Shown: positions 9,149 through 18,353, counted from the stretch's first letter. The stretch: 40,976 bases of DNA from Scatosoma sp045658805 (GCA_045658805.1 JAZOVQ010000039.1:1-40976); one strand, 5' to 3'. Program-made: numbers and translations. Notes: generated by a model from the sequence alone, not told the origin.

Positions 9149-9164
9149 TTCAACGCGTACATGG
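9149..9164 (+). repeat. dispersed intergenic 16-mer, copy 1
   Basis: TTCAACGCGTACATGG, followed by a G-rich run. Identical or nearly identical copies occur at 18354-18369 and 21133-21148, always in gaps and always in this orientation. The rest of 9106-9263 holds no gene that I can see. Confidence 0.7.
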
Positions 9165-9263
9165 GTGGGGGGATTTTGCGTTTTTACGCCTCAAAAAACG
9201 CTTGCAGGGCGCGAGGGTTGCATTTTGTTTTTGTTTTCGTGGGGAAAATTTTCCAAAAAGGGG

Positions 9264-9293
9264 TTGACAAAGTCAAGCTTGGCGTGGTATAAT
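9264..9293 (+). promoter_or_regulatory. promoter with dyad over the -35 box
   Basis: TTGACA at 9264-9269 and TATAAT at 9288-9293, 18 bases apart, with an extended -10 (TGGTATAAT). The 13-mer TTGACAAAGTCAA (9264-9276) is an inverted repeat starting at the -35 box; the same 13-mer occupies the same place in the glnN promoter. GCGTGGTATAAT is also shared with the promoter at 20408. Confidence 0.8.
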
Positions 9294-9350
9294 CATTCCG
9301 TAGAGTGATTTACGTTTACGTAAAAAGCGTATTACAAAGGTGTTTGCGGC

Positions 9351-10790
9351 GTGCCGCAAGAAGATGAGGACGGCTTAGTGGAAACTTATTCTACGACAAT
9401 TAAACGTACGGCTGGCATTAAGATCCGCGGCAATTGGATCGATAGGCTTCGGACGTTTTTAAACAGTAATTTGTTTTACGTGGCGCAGATGATTATCGCT
9501 GCGCTTTTTGTCGTACTCGGCGAAGAGCCTTTGGGTGTCGTTTTCTTCGTGGGATTGATTGCATTGATTATGTTGGTGTGCGATGACATTATGCCGACGC
9601 TGTTGCCTTTCCTGCTCGTTTGCACCGTCGCTACCAATTGTTACGATTCGTTTGATTTATTCATTGGCTATGCGATTTACGCGCCGATTGTCGTTTTGTG
9701 CGTGGTGTATCATTTGATTTTTTATCGCAAGCCTGTCAATGATTCGGGCGTGAGCATTTTTGGTATCGGCGCGGTCAGCCTTGCCGTTTGCTTGGGCGGT
9801 ATCGGCGGCTTTACCACGGAAGAATATTTGCAAGGTTTCTATTATTTGTTCGGCCTTGGTTTGGGTATGATGTGCGCATATTTAATTATGCGCGGACAAT
9901 ATTTCGTCTTCCGCTCTTACGATTTTAAACGCAAGTTCGCCGTGATTATGACCATGGTTGGTTTGATTTGTATCGTAATTATTATTTGCGGATATTTACG
10001 TTCGGAATTTAAAGTTTTAGAGACTAAGGAATATCATTATAATAATCCTAACATTCCTGGCTTCTCAAGAAATAACATTTGCACAATGCTGATGTTCGCA
10101 ATGCCTTTCCCGTTATATTTGGCAACGAAAAAATATTGCGCTTGGATGGCGATTGGGACGCCTATTATATATGCGGCAATTGCCATTTCCACCTCGCGCG
10201 GCGGTCTAATCTTCGGCGGTGCGGAATTTGCCGTTTGCTGTTTGTATTGGATTTTTGCAGGCAAAATGAAGTGGTTGCGTTTCTTAATTTGCTTATCCGC
10301 AGCATTTATGATTTTGTTTATTTTCGGCGAAATGATATGGGATATCATTGAAAACCGTTTGCTTTCTTCCAACGCAATCGAGGGCAGTGAACGCGCGAAA
10401 ATGATTGAGCAAGCTTTCGAGCGTTTCTTCAAAAACCCCTTATTCGGCTCGGGTATTTTGGACGATTCCATTGCTTACGGACAAGCTAACAAAAAGGGTA
10501 CGATGGCGTGGTACCACATGATGGTGCCTCAAATTATCGGCAGTATGGGCTTGATTGGTGTGTTTGCCTACGGCTATCAATTTATCGGCAGATGTAAGCT
10601 TATTTTCAAGAGAAAGACCGCTTGGTCGCTGTGCTTGGGCTTGTCCTATTTGGGTATTTTGCTCATGAGCCAAGTAAACCCCGGCGAATTTTGTCCCTTG
10701 CCTTTCGAGCTTTTCACCGTATTGCTTTTCATTTTGCAGGAATATCGTTTGGAAGGTCCAAGATATACCCTTTGGCAAAGAAAGCTCTAA
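9351..10790 (+). CDS. O-antigen ligase / polymerase-like membrane protein
   Basis: A 479-residue polytopic protein with roughly ten or more hydrophobic segments after a short polar N-terminus. It carries two features of the O-antigen ligase (Wzy_C/RfaL) family: an STSRGG loop near residues 281-286 and, after an extracytoplasmic loop, a SER...AFERFFKNPLFGSG segment near 345-367. Family members join or polymerise lipid-linked glycans on the outer side of the membrane, so a role in cell-surface or secreted polysaccharide is likely, but the substrate cannot be told. The start is a GTG at 9351 with AAAGG about ten bases upstream; no ATG fits better. It stands alone with its own promoter, convergent with nadE, and no glycosyltransferase genes are beside it. 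Confidence 0.8.
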   Translation: MPQEDEDGLVETYSTTIKRTAGIKIRGNWIDRLRTFLNSNLFYVAQMIIAALFVVLGEEPLGVVFFVGLIALIMLVCDDIMPTLLPFLLVCTVATNCYDSFDLFIGYAIYAPIVVLCVVYHLIFYRKPVNDSGVSIFGIGAVSLAVCLGGIGGFTTEEYLQGFYYLFGLGLGMMCAYLIMRGQYFVFRSYDFKRKFAVIMTMVGLICIVIIICGYLRSEFKVLETKEYHYNNPNIPGFSRNNICTMLMFAMPFPLYLATKKYCAWMAIGTPIIYAAIAISTSRGGLIFGGAEFAVCCLYWIFAGKMKWLRFLICLSAAFMILFIFGEMIWDIIENRLLSSNAIEGSERAKMIEQAFERFFKNPLFGSGILDDSIAYGQANKKGTMAWYHMMVPQIIGSMGLIGVFAYGYQFIGRCKLIFKRKTAWSLCLGLSYLGILLMSQVNPGEFCPLPFELFTVLLFILQEYRLEGPRYTLWQRKL

Positions 10791-10831
10791 TCTCAAATAA
10801 ACTTTAATCTCAAATAAAAACCAAATAAAAA

Positions 10832-10860
10832 CCCCGAACCTGCGCGGTTCGGGGTTGTTT
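10832..10860. terminator. terminator between convergent genes
   Basis: CCCCGAACC (10832-10840) pairs with GGTTCGGGG (10846-10854). There are A residues before and T residues after, so it can serve both the forward membrane-protein gene and the reverse nadE. Confidence 0.85.
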
Positions 10861-10872
10861 TATTGTCGATAT

Positions 10873-11610
10873 TTATTCGGGTTTGTATTCAAAGCAGGGG
10901 ATAGGCTTCAGCTTAAATTCGTTTAAGCGGTGCAATCTATCAATTTTTTCTTTGGTAGCCAAGTCCTCGCAAACGCCCGTACGGATATATTTATCCAGCG
11001 TTGCATACGTGAAGCCGAGGTTGTCTTCGTCCGTTTTACCGCTCAGCCCGTCAGAAGGAGTTTTATCTACAAGGAATGCAGGCAAGCCGAGATATCTGCC
11101 TACCGCTTTCACTTCGTCAACCGTCAGCTTGCCGAGGGGGGAGAAGTCGCCTGCCGCATCGCCGTAACGAGTGGAATAGCCCACCCAATCTTCGGAAAGG
11201 TTGCAAGTGTTGGCAACGCGCCCGTTTTTCGATTGCGACACCGCATACAGCGTGGACATACGGATACGAGGAGGTAAATTGATAATAGTTTGTCGGCTAA
11301 GTTCTACGCCGCATTCTTCCAACGATTGCACAACGCCGTCAAAGGCTTTTTTAATGTTACAAACGTAAAAGGGTATACCCAGGTGCGCGACGAGTTGTTC
11401 GGAACAGTCGATATCGCTTTGCGTGCCGTTGGGCATTAACACCCCGATAACGCGTTCTTTTCCAAGCGCATTTACGCACAATGCCGCAACCACGCTCGAA
11501 TCCTTTCCACCCGAAATGCCAATCACGGCATTACAGCCTTTGCCGTTTTCTTCAAACCAATCTTGAATCCAACGGACGATTTCGTCCGTTATTTTTTTTG
11601 CGTCAAACAT
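10873..11610 (-). CDS. nadE: ammonia-dependent NAD+ synthetase
   Basis: A 245-residue protein that amidates nicotinic acid adenine dinucleotide to NAD+ with ATP and ammonia. The PP-loop SGGKDSS is at residues 33-39, and the substrate-loop sequence DKTPSDGLSGKTDE lies in the C-terminal half. There is no N-terminal glutaminase domain, so it needs free ammonia. The ATG at 11610 follows AAGGAG by six bases; the frame also opens from a TTG at 11628, which overlaps that site and is rejected. It lies 31 bp after glnN on the same strand, so the two are probably cotranscribed, linking two ATP- and ammonia-using amidation steps. Confidence 0.95.
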   Translation of the reverse strand: MFDAKKITDEIVRWIQDWFEENGKGCNAVIGISGGKDSSVVAALCVNALGKERVIGVLMPNGTQSDIDCSEQLVAHLGIPFYVCNIKKAFDGVVQSLEECGVELSRQTIINLPPRIRMSTLYAVSQSKNGRVANTCNLSEDWVGYSTRYGDAAGDFSPLGKLTVDEVKAVGRYLGLPAFLVDKTPSDGLSGKTDEDNLGFTYATLDKYIRTGVCEDLATKEKIDRLHRLNEFKLKPIPCFEYKPE

Positions 11611-11641
11611 AAAAATCTCCTTATACAAAACCTAAAAATGT

Positions 11642-13732
11642 TTATACGCCGAAGAGTAAATCGCCGTAGGTAGGCATAGGCCAATATTCGGCGGATACAA
11701 GCGTTTCCAATTTATCCACGTCGTCGCGAAGCTGTTGCATAGTGGGCAAAATCACGTCTTTACAATGCACCGATTTGGCGGTAATGTCCGGGATAAGTTT
11801 TGCGTCAGCCAAAGCCGCTTCCAGCGCTTTCACGTTCTTGTGTGCGCTTGCGGTCAACGTGGAAACCTCGGTTAAAATTTCCGTTTCATACGAACAATCG
11901 AGCGCCGTACTTACAGCGCGCTTGGACAAAATGGTTGCGCCAAGCACTTGGCTGTATTTGCTAACGGCAGGCAAAATGTCTTTTTTCGCCATGTCCAGCA
12001 TGGTTTTGCCTTCGATATGGATAATTTTGCAATAGCTTTGCAACAAAACTTCGTAACGGGAATGCATTTCGCGTTCGGTGTAGACCTTGTGGCGAGTGAA
12101 CAAATCCACGTTCTTTTCCGCGATAAAATGAGGCATTGCGTCGGGTGTAGTTTTGAGGTTTAACAAACCGCGCGCTTCCGCTTCCGTAAGCCACTTATCG
12201 TCGTAGCCGTTGCCGTTAAAAATAATGCGCTTGTGCTGCGTAATAACGCGCTTAATCAAATTATGCAACGCCGTTTCAAATACTTCCGCGCCTTCCAATT
12301 CGTCGGCGAATTGTCTTAAAATTTCCGCAACCGCCGTATTGAGAATGGTATTCGGACCCGAAACGGAGGCAGCCGAGCCCAACATACGGAATTCAAACTT
12401 ATTGTTCGTAAAAGCGAAGGGCGAGGTACGGTTTCTATCCGTTGTATCTTTGGGGAATTTCGGCATCGTATGCACGCCAACGCGCATCAATTCCTTTTCT
12501 TTAGCGCCGTAGGGCAGGTCTTTTTCGATGCATTCCAAAATTTCCGTCAGTTCATCGCCGAGGAAAATGGAAACAACGGCGGGAGGCGCTTCGTTTGCGC
12601 CCAAACGATGGTCGTTTCCTGCGGTTGCAACCGAAATGCGCAAAAGGTCTTGATAATCGTCCACGGCTTTGATAACCGAACAAAGGAAGAGCAGGAATTG
12701 CGCGTTTTCGGAAGGGGTGTCCCCTGGTTCTAAAAGGTTTGCGCCCGTATTGGTGGAAATGGACCAATTATTATGCTTACCGCTGCCGCTTACGCCGGCG
12801 AAAGGCTTTTCATGCAAAAGGCAAACCAAATCATGTTTCTTTGCCATTTTTTGCATAGTTTCCATTGTCAGCTGATTGTGATCGGCGGCGATGTTCGTCG
12901 TAGTGAAGATGGGCGCCAATTCATGTTGCGCAGGCGCGGCTTCGTTGTGCTCGGTCTTTGCTAAAACGCCAAGCTTCCACAATTCTTCGTTTAAATCTTT
13001 CATAAACGCTTGCACGCGGGGTTTGATAACGCCGAAATAATGATCGGCAAGCTCTTGTCCTTTAGGCGGTTTTGCGCCGAAAAGAGTGCGCCCCGTATAC
13101 AATAGGTCCTTTCTACGTTTATACATTTCCTTATCGACCAAGAAATATTCCTGTTCAGGGCCGACGGTTGTTTTTATCGAAGTAACTTCTTCATTGCCAA
13201 ACAGCTTCAATACGCGAAGAGCTTGGCGGTTGATGGCTTCCATGGATCGAAGCAAAGGAGTTTTCTTATCCAAAGCGTCGCCGCTGTACGAACAAAACGC
13301 CGTGGGGATACACAATACGCCGTCTTTGATAAAGGCGTAGGAAGTGGCGTCCCAAGCGGTGTAGCCTCTTGCTTCAAAGGTAGCGCGAAGCCCGCCGGAG
13401 GGGAAAGACGAAGCGTCGGATTCGCCTTTGATAAGCTCTTTCCCGGAAAATTCCATAATAATTCTGCCATCGTCGGCAGGGGAGATAAAGCTGTCGTGTT
13501 TTTCAGCGGTAATGCCCGTCATTGGTTGGAACCAATGGGTGTAATGGGTTGCGCCCAATTCCACCGCCCAATCCTTCATAGCGCTAGCCACAGCGTTTGC
13601 TACGGACAAATTAAGGCTTCGACCGTGCTGAATGGTACGCTTTAGCGTGTTATACGTTTCCTCGGACAATCTGTCACGCATTACTTTGTCGTCAAAGACC
13701 ATACAACCGAAATAATCGGACACGAGTTTCAT
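11642..13732 (-). CDS. glnN: type III glutamine synthetase
   Basis: At 696 residues this is the large GSIII form, which makes glutamine from glutamate, ammonia and ATP as a dodecamer. Landmarks are VGPEQEYFLVD with the metal-binding Glu pair, the GSGKHNNWS segment, and EFRMLGSA in the C-terminal half. The ATG at 13732 is preceded by AAGGAGAG at a good distance. It leads the glnN-nadE operon. Its leader contains a strong terminator hairpin between promoter and gene, and the promoter has a dyad across the -35 box, so expression is probably controlled at two levels. No GlnB or AmtB gene is nearby. Confidence 0.96.
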   Translation of the reverse strand: MKLVSDYFGCMVFDDKVMRDRLSEETYNTLKRTIQHGRSLNLSVANAVASAMKDWAVELGATHYTHWFQPMTGITAEKHDSFISPADDGRIIMEFSGKELIKGESDASSFPSGGLRATFEARGYTAWDATSYAFIKDGVLCIPTAFCSYSGDALDKKTPLLRSMEAINRQALRVLKLFGNEEVTSIKTTVGPEQEYFLVDKEMYKRRKDLLYTGRTLFGAKPPKGQELADHYFGVIKPRVQAFMKDLNEELWKLGVLAKTEHNEAAPAQHELAPIFTTTNIAADHNQLTMETMQKMAKKHDLVCLLHEKPFAGVSGSGKHNNWSISTNTGANLLEPGDTPSENAQFLLFLCSVIKAVDDYQDLLRISVATAGNDHRLGANEAPPAVVSIFLGDELTEILECIEKDLPYGAKEKELMRVGVHTMPKFPKDTTDRNRTSPFAFTNNKFEFRMLGSAASVSGPNTILNTAVAEILRQFADELEGAEVFETALHNLIKRVITQHKRIIFNGNGYDDKWLTEAEARGLLNLKTTPDAMPHFIAEKNVDLFTRHKVYTEREMHSRYEVLLQSYCKIIHIEGKTMLDMAKKDILPAVSKYSQVLGATILSKRAVSTALDCSYETEILTEVSTLTASAHKNVKALEAALADAKLIPDITAKSVHCKDVILPTMQQLRDDVDKLETLVSAEYWPMPTYGDLLFGV

Positions 13733-13784
13733 AAAGTTCTCTCCTTTTTAACCTTTCTCTAAGGTAAAATACTACGAAATAACG

Positions 13785-13829
13785 AAAAAAGGCAAAGGCA
13801 AAGAGTGTTATCTCTTTGGCTCCTTTGCC
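13785..13829 (-). terminator. leader terminator (putative attenuator) upstream of glnN
   Basis: Read on the reverse strand, GGCAAAGG plus CAAAGAG (with a three-base bulge) pairs with CTCTTTGCCTTTGCC around a six-base loop, and six U residues follow. It begins about a dozen bases after the -10 box and lies before the glnN start, so transcription must read through it to express the gene. Confidence 0.8.
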
Positions 13830-13841
13830 GTCGATACCTAA

Positions 13842-13871
13842 ATTATACTCTTTTTTCGTTGACTTTGTCAA
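13842..13871 (-). promoter_or_regulatory. glnN promoter with dyad over the -35 box
   Basis: On the reverse strand TTGACA (13871-13866) and TATAAT (13847-13842) are 18 bases apart. The -35 begins the 13-mer TTGACAAAGTCAA, here extended to the perfect arms GTTGAC/GTCAAC at 13858-13872, a likely operator. Confidence 0.8.
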
Positions 13872-14017
13872 CGGTTTGAAGCTGGCTTTACGCAAAAAAC
13901 CTGTTTGCTGGCAAAAAATAGCATAGAAAAGGTTGCTTTTTTGCTTGAAAATTGTAAAGGAATAAATTTTTTTTGAAAAATTTTACAAAAAAACATGGAA
14001 ATTACACAATTTTGTGA

Positions 14018-14037
14018 TATAATGGGATAACTATAAT
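14018..14037 (+). promoter_or_regulatory. probable promoter -10 region of the activase genes
   Basis: An extended -10 (TGATATAAT, TATAAT at 14018-14023) and a second TATAAT at 14032-14037 precede the gene; no good -35 is seen for either. A short dyad CACAA-TT-TTGTG sits just upstream at 14005-14016. Confidence 0.5.
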
Positions 14038-14054
14038 AGGGGACGATTGGCAAA

Positions 14055-17018
14055 ATGACAAAATTGTTAGGGATTGACGTAGGCTCGACCACGGTGAAAA
14101 TGACGGTTTTCGACGTAGAAACAGGAAATGTTTTATATTCTTCTTACGAAAGACACTTTTCCAAAGTAAAGGAATGCGTCTTGTCGGAGCTTGCGAAAGT
14201 AGGGCTTGCTTTTCCTTCGGAAAAATTTAAAATTGCCATTACGGGCAGCGCAGGGTTAGGGCTTGCGGAGCGCAGCGGTTTGGGCTTTGTACAAGAAGTG
14301 CAAGCGGCGTTTACGGCTATCAAGAAATTTTATCCCGATGCGGACGTTGCGGTGGAGCTTGGCGGCGAGGATGCGAAAATTATCTTTTTGACGGGCGGCG
14401 CTGAACAACGTATGAACGGTAGCTGTGCAGGCGGTACGGGCGCATTCATTGACCAAATGGCAACGCTGTTGGACGTCACCGTTGACGAAATGGACGAAAT
14501 GGCGTTGCGTGCGGAAAAGCATTATTCCATTGCTTCCCGATGCGGTGTATTTGCTAAATCGGACGTACAGCCGCTTATCAACCAAGGCGTAGCTAAAACG
14601 GATATTGCCGCTTCCATTTTCCAAGCGGTGGTCGAACAAACGGTTTCGGGCTTGGCGCAAGGCCGCCGTATCAAGGGCAAGGTTTTGTTTTTGGGCGGTC
14701 CGCTCTATTTCTTAAAAGCGTTGCGTAAGGCGTTTGTTTCTACGCTTGGATTGGATGAAGAATACGCTATTTTTCCTGAAAAAGCGCCCATTTTCATGTC
14801 TCTTGGCGCGGCGTTGTCCGCGGAGGGAGAACAAGCGTATACCATTGCGGAAATGATAGAGAAAATTCAAAACGTAACCGTTTCCGACGAAGTGGTGCGC
14901 GGTAAGCCCTTGTTTGAAAACCGTGAGCAGTATGAGGAATTTGTTTCTAGACATAAGCAAAGTGATTTGGGTTTTGCCGATATTCGTACATACCAAGGGG
15001 ACGCATATTTAGGGATTGACAGCGGCTCCACGACAACGAAATTAATTTTAATCAGCGAAGATTTCCGCATTTTATATTCCCATTATCAAACGAATAACGG
15101 ACAGCCGCTTGACGTTGTAGTAAAGAAATTAAAGGAAATTTACACCCTTTGCGGCGAGGGTGTGCGTATTCGCGGCGGCGCGGTAACGGGCTATGGCGAG
15201 GATATGATTAAGGCGGCGTTGAAGCTGGATTTTGGTATCGTAGAAACGGTGGCGCATTTTAAAGCGGCGCTGCATTTCAATCCCAAAGTGGATTTCATTA
15301 TCGACATTGGCGGTCAGGATATCAAATGTTTTAAGGTAAAAAACGGCGCGATTGATTCAATTATGCTTAACGAAGCGTGTTCGTCGGGTTGTGGCTCGTT
15401 CATTCAGACGTTTGCAAAAGCAATGGATATGGACGTGGAAAGTTTTGCAAGGCTTGGGCTGTTTGCCCGTCAGCCCGTAGAGCTTGGCTCTCGCTGTACG
15501 GTGTTTATGAACAGCGCTGTAAAGCAAGCGCAAAAGGAAGGCGCAACGGTAGAGGATATATCCGCTGGCTTGTCCTCGTCCATTGTTAAGAATGCTGTTT
15601 ATAAAGTAATCCGTGCGAAAACACCTGACGAATTGGGACAAAATATCGTCGTACAAGGCGGTACGTTTATGAACGACGCCGTGCTTCGTTCGTTTGAAAT
15701 GGAAACGGGTAAAAACGTTGTCCGCCCAGTAATTGCAGGGCTTATGGGCGCGTTTGGCGCGGCTATTTATGCAAAGGAAAACGTTGTGGGGAAAGCTTCG
15801 TCAATGCTTTCCGCCGATGCGTTGGAGCGATTCTCATATACGTCAAAATGCGCGACCTGTAAGGGTTGTACTTCGCATTGTAATATCAACGTTCTCACCT
15901 TTGAGGACGGCGGAAAGTTTATTTCGGGGAACAAGTGCGAACGTGGCGCAGGGCAAAAGCCGCAGGGTGCAGAGCAAAATATTTACGAATATAAATACAA
16001 TAGACTTTTGTCATGTATAGACGAAAAGGACGGGGGCAGGTACGCGTTGAAAGGCGAAAAGCCTATTCGCGTGGGCTTGCCTATGCAGCTGGTAATGTTT
16101 GAACAGCTGCCTCTTTGGACGGCATTTTTTAAGACGCTTGGCATGCAAGTTATCTTAAGTGATAAGAGCAATAGAGAATTGTATTTTAGAGGACAGCATA
16201 CGGTTGCAAGCGATACCGTTTGCTATCCTGCGAAGCTAATGCATGGGCATATTGAAAGTCTTTTGGATAAAGAGGTGGATTTTATTTTCTACCCTTGCGA
16301 AAGCTACAATTTAGACGAGCACGCGTCGGACAACCATTACAACTGTCCTATCGTGGCGTATTATGCCGAATTGTTAAAATCCAACAACGAGCGTTTGACG
16401 GAAAACAATTTTATATCCCCGTACGTGGACTTGAATGCGCGCGCGGCGGCGGTCAAGACGTTGTATGCTTCGCTTAAACGTTTTAACGTGAGCAAAAAGC
16501 AGGTAGAAAAGGCGTTGTCGGCAGGGCTTGCGGCATTGGCGCAATACCAAGCGGACGTACGTGAAAAAGGTAAGGAAATTTTACGCTCGGCGAGGGAGCA
16601 GGGCAAAATTTCCGTGGTATTGGCAGGCCGTCCCTACCATGCGGACGGGGAGATTAACCATGGTATCGGCAAGCTTCTCACGTCGCTGGGTTTGGCGGTT
16701 TTGTCCGAGGATTGTGTGTGCGACGAGGCACCCATGGTCGCGGTGAACGTATTAAATCAGTGGACGTATCACGCACGTTTGTATCGTGCGGCGCAGTACG
16801 TATGCCAGCAAAAAGACCTTCAGCTTGTGCAGTTGGTATCCTTTGGCTGCGGTATCGACGCCATTACGACGGACGAAATGCGTATGATTATGGAAAGCAA
16901 CGGCAAGCTGTACACGCAAATTAAAATTGACGAAATCAATAACCTCGGCGTGGTAAAAATCCGCTTGCGCAGTATGATTGCCGCCATTGAAGAGCAAGCG
17001 AAAGGAGGGCGCGTATAA
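14055..17018 (+). CDS. acyl-CoA dehydratase activase-related protein, N-terminal partner (double BcrAD/BadFG ATPase plus DUF2229)
   Basis: A 987-residue protein. Residues about 4-255 and 316-570 are two ASKHA-type activase ATPase domains, opening with GIDVGSTTVK and GIDSGSTTTK. Each carries the two cysteines that in HgdC hold the [4Fe-4S] cluster at the dimer interface: CAGGTGAF and RCGVF in the first, CSSGCGSF and RCTVF in the second. A cysteine cluster CATCKGCTSHC begins at residue 599, followed by a DUF2229-like region. HgdC-type activases inject an electron into 2-hydroxyacyl-CoA dehydratases with ATP hydrolysis; the substrate of this large class is not established. In many Firmicutes the equivalent is one protein of about 1400 residues; here it is split, with the next gene overlapping by one base. 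Confidence 0.88.
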   Translation: MTKLLGIDVGSTTVKMTVFDVETGNVLYSSYERHFSKVKECVLSELAKVGLAFPSEKFKIAITGSAGLGLAERSGLGFVQEVQAAFTAIKKFYPDADVAVELGGEDAKIIFLTGGAEQRMNGSCAGGTGAFIDQMATLLDVTVDEMDEMALRAEKHYSIASRCGVFAKSDVQPLINQGVAKTDIAASIFQAVVEQTVSGLAQGRRIKGKVLFLGGPLYFLKALRKAFVSTLGLDEEYAIFPEKAPIFMSLGAALSAEGEQAYTIAEMIEKIQNVTVSDEVVRGKPLFENREQYEEFVSRHKQSDLGFADIRTYQGDAYLGIDSGSTTTKLILISEDFRILYSHYQTNNGQPLDVVVKKLKEIYTLCGEGVRIRGGAVTGYGEDMIKAALKLDFGIVETVAHFKAALHFNPKVDFIIDIGGQDIKCFKVKNGAIDSIMLNEACSSGCGSFIQTFAKAMDMDVESFARLGLFARQPVELGSRCTVFMNSAVKQAQKEGATVEDISAGLSSSIVKNAVYKVIRAKTPDELGQNIVVQGGTFMNDAVLRSFEMETGKNVVRPVIAGLMGAFGAAIYAKENVVGKASSMLSADALERFSYTSKCATCKGCTSHCNINVLTFEDGGKFISGNKCERGAGQKPQGAEQNIYEYKYNRLLSCIDEKDGGRYALKGEKPIRVGLPMQLVMFEQLPLWTAFFKTLGMQVILSDKSNRELYFRGQHTVASDTVCYPAKLMHGHIESLLDKEVDFIFYPCESYNLDEHASDNHYNCPIVAYYAELLKSNNERLTENNFISPYVDLNARAAAVKTLYASLKRFNVSKKQVEKALSAGLAALAQYQADVREKGKEILRSAREQGKISVVLAGRPYHADGEINHGIGKLLTSLGLAVLSEDCVCDEAPMVAVNVLNQWTYHARLYRAAQYVCQQKDLQLVQLVSFGCGIDAITTDEMRMIMESNGKLYTQIKIDEINNLGVVKIRLRSMIAAIEEQAKGGRV

Positions 17019-18289
17019 TGTCGAAAAAACTCGATTGCCAAACGGTAAATTATAAAGAAAATTTCCCGTTGTTTACGGAAGAAATGAAGAAGGATTATAC
17101 CATTCTCGTTCCTAATATGTTGCCCTTCCATTTTGAAATTTTGATTGATATCGTAGCCAAAAAAGGGTATAAGGTAGAGGTGCTTCGCAACGAGGACCGC
17201 CGCGTAATTGACGAGGGGTTAAAACACGTGCACAACGACACCTGCTATCCTGCGCTTTGCGTTATCGGGCAATATTTGGACGCTTTAAAAAGCGGAAAAT
17301 ACGACGTGAATAAAACGGCGGTGCTTATCACGCAAACGGGCGGCGGTTGCCGCGCTTCCAATTACGTGCCCTTGATAAGAAAGGCATTGAAGGCGGAATT
17401 TCCCCAAGTGCCCGTTATTTCCTTAAACTTTTCGGGATTGGAAAAGGGCAGCGGTTTGGATTTGCGTATGAAAGACATTCTCCAAATGGGGTATGGCATT
17501 TTCTATGCGGACGCAATTATGAGCCTTTACAATCAATGCAAACCATACGAGAAAAACGTCGGAGATACGGAGCAGGTACGCGTTGAAACGATAAAATACG
17601 TGCAAAATGCATTAAGCGGTAAGGCGTATAAAAAGCATAAAGTTATCGTTTCGGAGCTTCTTCGTCGGTTTGGCGATATTGAAAGAAAGGACGAGAAAAA
17701 GGTCAAAGTGGGCATTGTCGGGGAAATTTACGTAAAATATTCTCCGCTTGCAAATTCAAATTTGGAAAAGTTTTTATACGAGGAAAATTGCGAGCCTGTT
17801 GTGCCTGCGTTGATGGATTTCGTTATGTATTGTATTATTAACAACGTCAACGATAGACAGCTGTACGGACATAACAAAATGCTTGCGTTTGTGTACAAGC
17901 TTGTGTACAAATTCCTTTTAAAAAGACAGCGGGATATTATTGCATTGTTTAAAAGCGCAGGGTTTGAGCCGCCGCATGATTTTGAGGAATTGCGCCACGC
18001 AGCGGATACGGTTATCCACCAAGGCGTGAAGATGGGCGAGGGCTGGTTGATTCCTGCGGAAATGTTGGCTTTGTATGAAAGCGGAACGGAGAATATCGTT
18101 TGCGCGCAGCCGTTCGGTTGTTTGCCTAATCACATTGTTGGTAAAGGCGCGGCGCGAGCAATTAAAACATTGCACGAGGACGTCAATATCGTGGCGATTG
18201 ATTACGATCCGTCGGCAACGAAAGTCAACCAAGAAAACCGCTTAAAATTGATGTTGGCAACCGCAAGAGAAAAATTGAAAGAAAAGTAA
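17018..18289 (+). CDS. acyl-CoA dehydratase activase-related protein, C-terminal partner
   Basis: A 423-residue protein matching the C-terminal part of the large activase-related family, with dehydratase-like cysteines in NDTCYPALC and TGGGCRASNY and a later CAQPFGCLPNH. The stop of the previous gene and this ATG share a base (TAATG), and AAGGAGG lies just upstream inside the previous gene, so translation is coupled. The two products presumably act as one complex with bound iron-sulfur clusters. No hydroxyacyl-CoA dehydratase genes lie nearby, so the pair cannot be tied to amino-acid fermentation from this window. Confidence 0.82.
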   Translation: MSKKLDCQTVNYKENFPLFTEEMKKDYTILVPNMLPFHFEILIDIVAKKGYKVEVLRNEDRRVIDEGLKHVHNDTCYPALCVIGQYLDALKSGKYDVNKTAVLITQTGGGCRASNYVPLIRKALKAEFPQVPVISLNFSGLEKGSGLDLRMKDILQMGYGIFYADAIMSLYNQCKPYEKNVGDTEQVRVETIKYVQNALSGKAYKKHKVIVSELLRRFGDIERKDEKKVKVGIVGEIYVKYSPLANSNLEKFLYEENCEPVVPALMDFVMYCIINNVNDRQLYGHNKMLAFVYKLVYKFLLKRQRDIIALFKSAGFEPPHDFEELRHAADTVIHQGVKMGEGWLIPAEMLALYESGTENIVCAQPFGCLPNHIVGKGAARAIKTLHEDVNIVAIDYDPSATKVNQENRLKLMLATAREKLKEK

Positions 18290-18300
18290 AGTTTATAGAA

Positions 18301-18340
18301 ACGGGCAATGGAAAAAATCCAATGCTCGTTTTGTTTTTTG
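18301..18340 (+). terminator. Rho-independent terminator after the activase pair
   Basis: A 12-bp stem (ACGGGCAATGGA with TCCAATGCTCGT, one mismatch and one G-T pair) around AAAAA, followed by a T-rich run. Confidence 0.8.
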
Positions 18341-18353
18341 TTGGTTTTTACTA

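Noticed and set aside
14005..14016. Rex-type operator before the activase genes
   Set aside because: CACAA-TT-TTGTG has the half-sites in the opposite order and wrong spacing for TTGTGAA-N4-TTCACAA.
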